This document shows positions 1 through 12,500 of a DNA stretch of 64,000 bases, one piece after another. Below the pieces are notes generated by a model. The model was given only the letters and a program-made list of their open reading frames with translations. It made no database searches and was not told the origin of the DNA. Position numbers and translations under genes: made by a program. Every line of letters begins with the position of its first letter. Positions within the stretch are counted from its first letter, which is position 1. This stretch comes from Pseudoips prasinana (taxonomy: Eukaryota; Arthropoda; Insecta; Lepidoptera; Nolidae). The DNA lies in assembly GCA_951640165.1 (NCBI GenBank), contig OX621251.1, forward strand, positions 25,816,893 through 25,880,892, given 5' to 3'.

Positions 1-301
1 TACTGATAATTAAGCTTTCTATAGGTATAAGGATGTAGAAATTACCTTAGTAGCTTTTGTATTCATACATAACTTTTTGTAATGTATGAATACAAAACCT
101 ACACACATTTTTTTTACAGTGTATTAGTTTGTATTTTCTAATTTGAGTTACACAAATAGCAGTTCATCATGGCTTATATCAAGTATTCTATCGATATAAT
201 AATAAATAATAACACCAGCCGAAAAGTTAATTTGCCACTGTAATTTGATTATGTATGTTTTCCAGTTCTTTAGTTTAAACTATCTTTCGTTTTTTGCACA
301 G

Positions 302-516
302 TAAAAGACAAAGAGCAATATAAGCTTGACATTGTGAACCTCAAAGCCAAGATCTCTATGTGCTGTGGTCAGGAGCAAGACTCGAAAGGGACAGATGCAG
401 GCACTCAGAGTTCAGTCCGCCTCAACCAGCAACTAGAAGATATGGAGGAACGACTGGTGAAAACATTGGAGCAACTTGAAGAAACTGTATATGAGAGAGA
501 TACATATAAAGCTAAG
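302..516 (+). CDS. mud: mud exon a (first exon visible)
   Basis: Acceptor TTTTTGCACAG ends at 301 and donor AAG|GTATTG starts at 517. The frame enters with two bases of a split codon and leaves in phase 0. It encodes KDKEQYKLDIVN, then a hydrophilic linker with CCGQEQD, then coiled coil ending ERDTYKAK. No initiator is needed because this is an internal exon; upstream exons lie before the window. Confidence 0.8.
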
Positions 517-3500
517 GTATTGTCTATTGTGATATTTCAATGCAACAATTCTGCAGTCAAAACCTTACAGCAATTAAACTAGGTCTGTTATCATTCACTT
601 TGCGATTATATACTTAAAGCTATATTAGCAGGCGATCCAAAGTCACCGATATAGCCCGAAGAATTTCAAAACTGAAGTGGCAGTGGGCGGGGCACATAGC
701 TCGTAGAACCTACGGCCGTTGGGGCAGAAAGGTTCTCGAGTGGCGACCACGAACCGGAAGACGCAGCGTGGGCAGGCCCCCTACAAGATGGACCGATGAT
801 CTTCCGCGGGTCGCTGGAAACTGTTGGATGCGAATAGCGCAAGACCGGCAATTGTGGAGATCTTTGGGGGAGGGCTTTGTCCAGCAGTGGACGTCTTTCG
901 GCTGATATGATGACTTTAAGCTGATTTCCTTCAATCTCTTTCCTTTTTTTGATTACTTCTCTTTCACAATTTTGAAGGGAAGGAGATAGTGTGCATCATT
1001 TTGAAGGGAAGGAGATTATGGGACCTAACTTAGAATTGTCTATAATTTTATTTCAGGTTGACGAGCTCAAGCAAGTCCGTGACAAATGGTTGGCGGAATA
1101 TCAAAACGAGAGCGCTCGTGCGGGCCAGCTGGCTGAAGAGTTGGAGTCGGAGCGACGGAACATGGCGTCCCTCAGGGAGCTGGTTAACGAGCTCCGCCAA
1201 CACAACCGACTAAACAGATTTGACTCTAGTTTGCTAGAGTGTGATGACCCTGACACTAGTATACAGTCTTTACAACATAATACGTGTAAGTAATATGTTA
1301 GTTATTTTAAGTAATGGGCGTCACTTTGCAGAAATTCATAACGATCAAAATACAAAATTAATATGTAGTGTTAATCTAATATGTCACCCCAATCAACATA
1401 AACTCCTCCTTATCGAAGTTGAGCTTAACCACACTAAAGTTTTACTCGGTGTGTATTACTGTCCATCTCTTAGAATAAATTTTTTCTCCTCTTTTGAACT
1501 ATTACTTGAAACTTTCTTGCCTTCTTACAGCCACACGATTGTAATGGGTGACTTCAACACCTGTTTGTTGAAAAATGATTCTCGTTCTTCAACCCTTATT
1601 TATGTTGCGGAATCTAGTAATCTATCTATACTTCCTCTTAATGCCACTCATCATTTTCCTCATTCTACTCCTTCTCTCCTAGATCTTATTCTTGTTTCTT
1701 CGAAAGACCACGTCGCTAAGCACGGACAGTGCGTAGCCGATGCGTTCTCTTATCACGATCTCCTTTTCCTATCTTATAAAATTCGCCTACCTAAGGCAAA
1801 ATCAAAAATTATTCTTCAACGTAATTTTGGTGGTATTAATTTGGATTCTCTTCGAGCGGATGCTAGCAGAATTGACTGGTCTCCTCTTATAGCTGCTGAT
1901 TCTGTTGATGAGAAAATTAAAATTTTCAATTAAAACATTATTAGTTTATACGACGTGCATGCCCCACTTCGAAAAATTAGGGTAAAACATCTCCCCGCAC
2001 CGTGGTTAACGTCTGAAATAAAAAGTCTCCTAGCTAAGAAAGCAGCAGCTAAGTCGCGTTTCGCGAGTAGGCCTAACGATATAAACCGTCATAAATATAT
2101 TTCTCTTCGCAATCGCTGCAATAAGGTGTGTAGGTATTCACAACGCCAACACATCCACAACTCGGTTGGGAGTGGTGATCCAGCTAAAATATGGAAATTT
2201 CTGCGTTCATTGGGAGTTGGGAAAGCTCGAAATGAAACTACTCCTAACAATTTAGACATTAATTCGCTCAATTTGCACTTCTCTACTTCGTCCATTTTTG
2301 ACAGGGCAACAAAATTAAACACTTTAAGAGATCTATCATTAGTTCCCTCTCCCAGCTATTCTCCCTTTTCTTTTAGTCAAGTTTCTGATTGTGACGTTAG
2401 GAAGAGTGTTTTATCCATCACTTCTAACGCAGTAGGCAATGACAATGTCACCCGTAATATGGTCCTTCCTATCCTCAACGAAATTCTTCCTACTATTACT
2501 CACATCTTAAATTCCTCTATAAGTTCCGGTATCTTCCCAATGATATGGAAAGATGCCCAAATAATTCCCCTTCCAAAAAAAGCCAACCCAGCATCCTTTT
2601 CCGACTACCGTCCTATTTCAATCCTTCCGTTCCTGTCCAAAGTACTTGAACGCCTTGCCCACAACCAATTAAGTACTTTTCTCACAATAAATAACCTCCT
2701 TAATCCCTTCCAGTCTGGTTTTCGTCCTGGCCACAGCACTACCTCAGCCTTGGTCCATATTACAGATGACATTAGAGCTGGATTGGAACGTGGTCATCTA
2801 ACAGTGCTTGCCCTGTTAGATTTCAGCAATGCGTTCAATACCGTGAATTTTGATGTGTTGCTGGGGATATTGCGCACTCTTAACGTATCTCCAACAGTTA
2901 TTGACTGGTTTCGTAGTTACCTGTCTGGCCGCCGGCAATGTATTCGTATTGATAATTCCTTTTCTTCTTGGTGCAATACTATTGCAGGCGTGCCTCAGGG
3001 TGGCGTTTTGTCTCCACTATTATTCGCAATTTTTATAAATTCTATTTCTAAACGCATTAATTCTTCCTACCACCTTTATGCAGACGATCTTCAGATTTAT
3101 AATCAGGCTCCGCTAAATAAATTGGCAGAAGCTGTGACTAATTTGAATACCGATTTAGATAACATCAGTGAGTGGAGTCGTGCTCACGGACTACACGTTA
3201 ACCCACTGAAGACCCAAGTGATTATTGTTGGTAGCTCGAGGATGTTGGCTAAGGCATCCTTGTCTCAACTTCCACAACTTCGTTTTGGAGGTAATGTTTT
3301 ACAAATAAGTCGTGAAGTTAAAAACCTAGGCATATTCTTTGACAGCTGTCTTTCCTGGGGCCCTCAGCTACAAAATGTCAGTCGGAAAATTTTTGCATCA
3401 CTTGGATCCTTGAGAAGACTTCGTAACTTCCTCCCAACTACCACCAAAATTGCGCTTGCTCAATCCCTTCTTCTCCCAATACTAGATTACGCAGATGTCA

Positions 3501-6500
3501 GCTATCTTGATCTTACAGAGGCCCAACTTGAAAAACTTGAGCGTCTCCAGAACGTCTGCATAAGATTCATATTTGGTCTACGCAAATATGATCATATCAC
3601 TGAATTTCGTAACAAGCTCAAGTGGCTACCTATTCGTTTTCGCCGGAATGCCCATATTCTCTCACTTCTATACAATGTTTTGTTTACTCCTTCAACTCCC
3701 TCTTACCTCAAAGAACGCTTTTCATTCCTTTATGAATCACATTCGAAACTTCTGAGATCATCGAATAATTTAAAATTAACAATGCCAGCACATTCCACAA
3801 TCTTTCTGGACAAATCGTTTGCTGTGCAAGGAGCTCGCCTGTGGAATGCATTGCCATTGTCAGTACGCCAAACTCAATCTCTACGCAACTTTCAGAGTCT
3901 AGTAAAAGATCACTACTTGTCGCTACAAAAAGGTACGACATAATTTACTCTCGACTAGTTTATGGAACTTCAGCAACAGCTCCTACTTTAATTTTGCTTT
4001 ATGATAGGAATTTTATGTATGTATTTATGAAATTTAAGTATATATGCGTGTATATAATGTAGTATGTAGGTTAATATATATGTAATTTATCTTATATGAC
4101 GTAGAAAACTATCTGTTTTTGTAATGATACCAGTGCGTATCATTTCTATACTTATGTACACTGACAACTACCCTATCTCTGTTACTCCATACTCCAATCC
4201 CTGCCTAGGTTGCCTGGAAGAGATCACATTTAGTGATAAGGCCGCCAATTGTACCATTTTTTAAATGTATGTTATTGTATTCTTTTATCCTGTAATGTTT
4301 TGGTGTACAATAAAGAGTTATCTTATCTTATCTTATCTTATAAACTAGCTGCCTTCCGCAGCTATGTTCACAGGTTAATGTCGGTCCCCTTGTCTAATGA
4401 TAGTTACATAAAAGAACTTAATATTCTTTATGAAATCGCGTTATCAAACGGTTATCCAAAATATATTATTGATAATTTGATTAAAAATAATCAGAGATGT
4501 AGGGTTCGCTCTATACTGTATGCATGCCCCCCTGACCGTATTAACAAATATGTTGGTAGTCTGACCTATATGGGCCCAATTTCAGATAGAATTGCCAATT
4601 TACTCCGTAAACATTATATTCACGTTGCATTTCGAACGGACAAAATATACGACGTTTTTGATAATTTGGAAAATTGCAAGAAATCCGGCGTGTATAGGTT
4701 GGTCTGCGATGATTGTGACGCGGTATATATAGGTCAGACAGGCCGAACTTTTGAAATACGGTATAAAGAGCATGTAGCTGCTTATAGGAATGGCCATCCT
4801 GATAAATCTCATTACGCCAAACATTTAATCGAAAATTGTCATTCCTTGGGCGACAATAATACATATAATATTTTACATAGTTGTGATAAAAGTTTCTGGT
4901 TATGTGTGTTGGAACAATTAGAAATATTAAAACATAGCAATAATAGTTTTGCATTGTTGAATGGCCAAACAAATTTAGTTTAATCTCCTATATTACGAAT
5001 ATTTGGGGGTAGTTAGAAATAATTGTCCATGCGGTTGGTAGTATATAAAAGAGCGCTCGCTTCGTTGACTTTTAGTGTCCTTCGAGCACTCGATGAGTTA
5101 GCGGCCCTTGAGAATGGTCCGTGGAGGACTGAAACACGTGTTGGGTATCGTACTGGCGCATGTAATTTGCTTTTTTATATTGTCTTCTTGCATGTGCACA
5201 TTTTTGCGGGCGGGAGGGCGGTGCAAATTGCATCCCGGCATGATTAAACTGACAATTAGCGGAATTAACACTACAAATTGATTTTGTATTTTGATTGTAA
5301 GTTATTGTTTTTGGTAGCAGCCGAGCTAGCGGCCCACCTGATGGTAAGTGGTAACCGCTGCTCATTCACATTCCCAGTACCAGGGGCACAGTAAACCGCT
5401 GCCTACCGTGAAATTATAACTCTTTTTAAACCACGTTAGAAGAAGGACATGTGGTAGCACTGGGGCAACACCGCAGCAGGTAATTCATTCCAGAGCCTGC
5501 ACGTACGTGGGATGTATGAACGCTGAAAGCAAACCATGCTTGACGAGATCGCTTCCAGGTGGTACGGATGAATCTTACTGCGAGTGCGCGTGGTGGGATG
5601 ATAAAAAGGGGACTATGGCACCGGCTCAAACAGTTCCTCAGAGCATTCCCCGCGAAAGAGATTTTAGAACACGCAGAGTGATCCAAAGTATCTCCGCTGA
5701 TCTAACGACTCCCAATCTGACCGTAAGATTGGAATCCCCAACGATTCTAATAGCTCGCCTTTGGAGGGAGTCAAGTTGGTTGAGCTGGTATTTAGATGCT
5801 CCTGCCCAGATATATGAGCAATACTCCATGTGCGGACTTGTACTTTATATAGCGCAAGCTGCTGTCTTGGAGTGAAGTACCGCCTAGCTCTATTCAGGAC
5901 GCCCAACTTCTTGCTTGACAGTTTGGCTTTATCCTCCAAATGACCCCTAAATCGGCAGGTGCTCGAAATTTCGATTCCAAGGATCGCAATGCTCTCGGAT
6001 ACACGGAGATCGACCCCTAGGAATCGGGGCGCTACGACAAATGAGTCCTTCTTCGCAGTGAACGCGCACACTTGTGTCTTATTGGGGTTAAACTTGACCA
6101 AGTTCTCTACACCCCATTCATCGGCCCGCCCGAGAGAACCCTCGACTTCTGACACAAGTTTCAACCGTTTCTCTTGTACCGAGCTCCGAGAGATATTCTG
6201 GTGGCCGCTGTACCGCGCATCACCCGTGCTGTCATCCGCATAGCAATGCATGTTTTCTATAGATAACATGTCATTGATATGCAGAATGAATAGCGTAGGG
6301 GAGAGCACCGAGCCTTGTCGTACGCCAGCGTTAATGGTTTTGGTGTCGGAGCAAGAACCGTCTGCTAAGACAATGCTCCGACCGTCCAACAAGCTGGTGA
6401 TCCAACTGCAGAGTCCCTCGCGATTCCGTATCATGGTAGCTTCGATAGAAGAGCCTTATGCCAGACCCTATCGAAAGCCTTGGCGATGTCAAGGCTACAG

Positions 6501-9500
6501 GCTAGAGCCTCACCCTTGCTTTCCAAGGTTTGTGCCCAACGGTGTGTCAAATACACTAGAAGACCACCAGCTGAACGACCGTGATGGAAGCCATACTGAC
6601 CATCGCTTATCAGCTGGTGCTTCTCTAGGTATTGTAGGAAATTAGAGTTTATGACTCTCTCCATGACCATGGACAGCAAGGATGTTACCGCTATAGGCCT
6701 GTAGTTCGTAGGGTCCGACTGGTCACCCCTTTTTTGGAATAGGGTGGACGTTGGCTACCACGAAGATAGAACCCTTTTAGCGCTGTAGGAGAGGTTTTAT
6801 ATTATCGATATCATCATTATTTTACCTAGTTTCTGTCTGCGACTTCTATGTAAAATAACAGTTTAAATTATCCAATGTTGGGCCAGCTGCACTCAATAAA
6901 ATCTCTTTTTATTGCTTGCTCTCAGCAATCAAAAGAGATTCTATTGTCAAACCAGGCTTGTTGGGAGATAGACCATTATTAAATATGTTTTGTTTGTATT
7001 ATAGCTGTGTGCAGTGAAGCTTGCGCTAACGTCGTAGAAGTACAACTAGGTGAAGAAAGAGCTAAGGTTGACGCGCTCAAACAACAACTGCAATTTCTAC
7101 AGGTAAATGACTAAACCGCACTCTTATTTCGTTGAAAACGGTATCTCTACTTGAACTCATTTGAAATTCCCTATTAAGTATCAGAATTCAATGTAAAAAT
7201 ATTAGTCATAATACAACTTGCATAGTTGTGAACATTTTTTTAATGAATTGTCTTGTACACAGGGTTCACATTGACTTAGAACCCAGGTCTTTTTTGTAAA
7301 TATTCTAAAAAATTTTTTTAGAGTTCTGTAGAAATTATGAAAAAAGGAGTGTCCGTTTGTATGCACAAATAAGTTTAAAACTATAAAAAAGAAACAGATA
7401 CTCGGAAATCATTAAATTATTCGAAAATTACATTAATTTCGTAAAATCACCGAATATACAAAATTAATGTAATATTTATAATTTTCAAATTAAGTTCACC
7501 ATTAGCGAATTAACGATTCTGAACCACCAATTTAAAAGGTACTAGAGATCGATTAAGCGGATGACTATTCACCTAAAGTTAATTTTTTAGGGTTTATGGA
7601 AGCGACTTTTTAGGGTATTTTTAATTCGTCAAAAAATCACTGACCATTATTTTGTAACAGGGAAACTGTTTGTTGTGTCAAATTGGGTTTATTACTTCGA
7701 ATTTCTTGGGATCGCAGGATTTTTTCGATAAAGGTGCTTCTGAACTTTAAGTAAATATGCATCCGATTACCCGACCTCTGCTTATAACCCTTTATTTTAC
7801 ACAGCTATGTGATAGCTTTCTGGTACATTTTTGATTATGTTTTATCAAATAATTTTTCTAGACCGAGTTAAATAAACTTGAACAACAATCTAAAAACGAT
7901 AAACAGTCCTATGAAAAGATAATTTTGGAGCGGGAAAACGAAATTTTCGCACTCAAACATCGTGTAAATGAGGAGATTGAAGCAAAGAATACTCAGGACA
8001 GTAATTACTACAACGAAATTATTAGATTGAGCAACGAGATGAATGAGTTGGAACAAAGAATAAAAGAGAACAATGAGCAATCTCAACAAATGGTCAACAG
8101 CAAGATGCATGAAATCAAAACATTACAAGAAGAGAAAATATCTTTACTACAAAGTTTCTCTGATGAATCCACAAAGCTTCAAAATCTAATCAGCGATTTG
8201 AAACAACAAATAGAATCTGAGAAACAATCTAAAATGAAGATGAGAGAGAGTTACGAGAACCAAATGATGAAAATGAACGAGAAAGTGCTCAATAGAAACA
8301 ACGAGTTAGTGGAACTACAAGACACTATTTTTGAGAAAGGTGAAAAGATTGAAATGTTACAGTTAGAACTTAGAAAAGAGAAGGCTCTCTCTAACAAATA
8401 CCAAACTGACCTCCTAGAACTAAAAGAAGAAAAGAATACGCAAAGCAACAATTGGAGCAAGAAAATGCAAGAACTAAATACAATGCTACAAACCCTTGAA
8501 AAAAATATTGCAACAAAAATTAAAGAAAACGACGATTACAAATTAACAGTGGCTAATCTTACACAAAGATGCTTGGAACTAGAGCAAAATAAACTCCAAT
8601 TGGAAGCTGAAATTATTAAACGAATTCAGACACACGAGGATCTTCATAAAGACATGGAAAATATTAAAAATACTCTAAGTGAAGAGAAAGAAAAGCTCAA
8701 ATTTGACTTAGACGAAAAGAAAAATATAATAAACAAACTTCAAACGCAGTTAAAAGATGAGAAACAGAAATATTCACAAAGCTTTAATGCCGAAATTAAT
8801 AAAATGATTACAAAGTTAAATGATACTGAAAAGACTATCAAAGATCTGAGTAGTAATTCTAAAAAAGCTATCAACAGTAAGGATCTTCAGATTCAAGCTC
8901 TAAACAAAGAGATAGAAGTTCTTAAACTTAACTTAGAACAAAAGGTCGAAAACATCACACTCATGAGAAAAGAAAAAGACACTTTGATTCAAAAGTTACA
9001 AGAAGAAGTATCTTATAGAAATAAAATCGAACAGGAATATCAAAATCAGTGTGTGCAATTAAGGGATATTACTTCACAATTGCTAAACGAGATTGCTACT
9101 AAGAATAGTGAAATAAATATAATAAGAGTTGAACTTGAACAGGTTGTTAAAACTTTTGAAGAGAAATGTAAAGGTAGGTGTTTTATAGCTTACTATGTTG
9201 TGCATGCCTTACTTCAGTACCTAGAAACATATTATAATGATGTAGTAGGATATGTAATGGTCACACTAGTTCGTATATTTAATGAAATTCGAAAGACAAT
9301 GACTCGAGTGAATCATCATTACTTATGTTTCTAGGCTAGGCGGTTTGTCAGTTCATGAAATATACTATATAAAATGCTAGGATATTCTAATATATGCTAT
9401 AAAAACAATAATTGATAAATATTTTTCTAGAAATTGGTGCTTTAGAAGAAAATATCGTCCAAAAGGAAAATAATTTCACTGAATTTAAAAATAAGAAAAA

Positions 9501-12500
9501 CAATGAAATTGATGATCTCTTGAAAAAACTTAGTAGCTCAGAATTAATAATTTGTAAATTAGAACAAAACATTAAAAACTTGAATGATAGCAAACAACAA
9601 GCAATAGAAGTTATGCAAAAAGAAAATGAGCAACTACAGTTTACTATTGAGGAAGATAACAGTAGTCATGAAGTCTTCCTGAAAGAAAAAGATTGTATAA
9701 TTGAACGATTGGAACAACAACTGAAAAATGAATCTATGCAGCTGGAATCTCTTAGAACAGACTATGAAGATGTCACATTAAATTATGAGAAATACAAATA
9801 TGAAGTTAAAGAATCAATGGAAGTGAAAGACAGACAAATTAGTCAATTAAATAATGAACTAAAACTATTGAACAGACATATTGCAGAATTAAAAAGTATG
9901 AGGGATGAGTTAACCCATAAAATTGACACGATAACTAAAAAGATGGAAGGTAATGAAAGCAAATATGAATCTGAAATATCAAGACTACTCGAACTTGTGG
10001 ATTCTGAAAAGAACAAGTGTCTCCTTCTAGAGCAAGAGAAAGAAACTCTTCAATATGAACTAGCACTAGAAAAAGCAGCTAAGAATACATTTGAAACTGA
10101 AAAAAAACAGCAAATAGAAGATATAAAGCACATTGTAGATGAAAAAAATGAACTACTGAACGCAAAAATGATATTAGCTCAACAGCTAGCTGAAGAAAAA
10201 TCTGTTAGAGATATCATTGATATGGAAAAGAATGAAGTATACGCCCAAAAAGTTTTGGTAGAGCAACAATTAGAGGAAGAAATGGCTAGGTCTGCAGTAC
10301 TTGCAAAACAGACTGAAAAAGTTTTAAAACAGATAGAGTCTTTTACAAAAGAAACAGAAATACTCAGAAAAGACAAAGACACACTTTCAAAACAATCGGA
10401 AGAACTTGAAAATCTGTCAGAAAAATTTAAAGAAGAAAAAGAAGCACTTGTTAAACACACAGAATCTCTTTCAAAAGAGATAGAATCAATTACGAAAGAG
10501 ACCGAAATACTTAGGCAAGACAAAGAAACACTCGCAAAACTAACGGAAGAACTAAAGGAAGAGAAAGAGAATCTTAATATTCAATTAGAAACAATTTCTA
10601 AGCTAGCTGACACTCTTACAGAAGATAAAGACGCACTTGTAAAACAGACAGAAATTCTATCAAAAGAGATTGAATCAATTACAAAAGAGACCAAAATACT
10701 TACGCATGATAAAGAAACACTTACCAAACTGACAGTAAAACAAAAGGAAGATATAGAAACACTTAGAAATCAACTAGAAACATTTTCAAAGTTAACAGAA
10801 ATACTCACACAAGAGAAAGAAACACTCTCAAAACAGAAAGAAACACTCGCAAAACTGACAGACTCACTATCTAAAGACAAAGAAAATCTCTCACAGCAAT
10901 TAGTTGAGGAAAAATCGGCAAACATTTTAAGTGAAAAGGAAAAAGAATTCCTGAAAGATTTGCTAAAAGAAAAAGAAATGGGAGCTGAGTACAAAGAAAA
11001 AAATATGATTCAACAATTAAATGAAATGAGAGTAAATCATAGTACATTGGAACAGCAATGTATGAAAGAGACTGCTATGATTGAAGTTTTAAAAGATGAA
11101 AAACATAACTTGGTCCAAGAATTATCTGAAGAAAAGAAATCTAAAGAACTAGTTATTCAACAGAAACAAAGTCTGTCCCACGACTATGAATCTCTAAAGC
11201 AAGATTTACTTGAGAAAAATATGATTCAAGAAATATTAATGAACGACAAAGAGTTGTTAGTGGTTGAAAAAGAAGGGCTTTTAAAGTCATTGGAACTTGA
11301 AAAGGTGGCACATGATGAAATACTAACAGAGAAAGAACAAATAAGTGTCAAACTAAAAGAATTAAATGAATCATTCTCTTCAGAACTTAAAAACCGTAAG
11401 ATGGAATTAGACAAAGTTAATGAAGAAATAAAAGTACTACAAAAGTCTTCCCAAAGTAAGTTTCCCTTATTTATTTTTTATCTATAAGTTGTAATGTTTC
11501 ATTGAATGTATATTTACTCATTTCCTTCCTTTTGTGGTTACTAACCATACATATCTATAGACAAATAGTATATAATGTATATCGTGTATAAAATTAAAAA
11601 ATATTTCGTTGCGTTTGGCATGTTATTCATAAAGTTGTCACGATAATTCTTGTTGATGGATCTTATGGGTAGTATAAATTGTAGTATATGCTTATTTTAT
11701 AGTTTAATATAATAAAAAACTGCCAGCCTGCCAGCCAGACAATTGTTTTAGTTTTTATCTCTGGAAAGCCTCTGCCAAGTATCATCTTGACTCTTTTAAT
11801 TGGATAGCCACGCGCTCTCAGGATAATTGAAGATTCCCCTAAGAAATAGAAAGCTATAAAACCTGGATCGTTGTTGTCAGGTTACAAATATGCCTTTTTC
11901 TACAGTCTGTTTCAAGGAGAATACACTCCAAAAGTCAATTATCTTGTCCCTCCTTCCATTGTTCCATAAGAGTCCATTGTTCCGTAAGAGTAAGTAGTCC
12001 TATAAGAGGTCGGAAGGATCACCACCGGTTTGTTTTGACAATCCAACTTTCCGTACGAAGCGCCTTGTTTTATATTTCATAATACTCTCGGCCAGGCTGT
12101 GAAATGGCCTCCCGATCAATGTGTTTACAAACACATTTAACATGAGTTTATTCAATACAGGCACCATCGACTACACTTTCGTTTATCATCAGGTAGAATA
12201 TAGCGCAAGCGCATTGACTATAAAAAAGATAGCTTAAATGTCCGACATTACGTTTGTTCAAGTTTTATCTTATTCTTAGTTTTGCTCAATTTCAGGTAAA
12301 GAAGAATTGAATAACCAACTTTGTATAAACTTGTCTGATGGCATAACGAAATTGGTTGAAAGCCTCAAAAAGGAGGGTATTACTAATGAAGTCCTACAAA
12401 AACTAATTGAGGAAGACAACAATGATTTAAAAGTAAATGACAAATGTGATCTTTTATTGCACATCGCTAACACATTGAGTACGGAAATTGTGATGCGGAA

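Noticed and set aside
9174..9334. Extension of mud exon d to the stop at 9334
   Set aside because: It loses heptad character, while a good donor at 9174 joins in phase to exon e.
10179..10994. Ser/Phe-rich minus-strand frames in the mud exons
   Set aside because: Typical complement of Lys/Glu-rich coiled-coil coding sequence.
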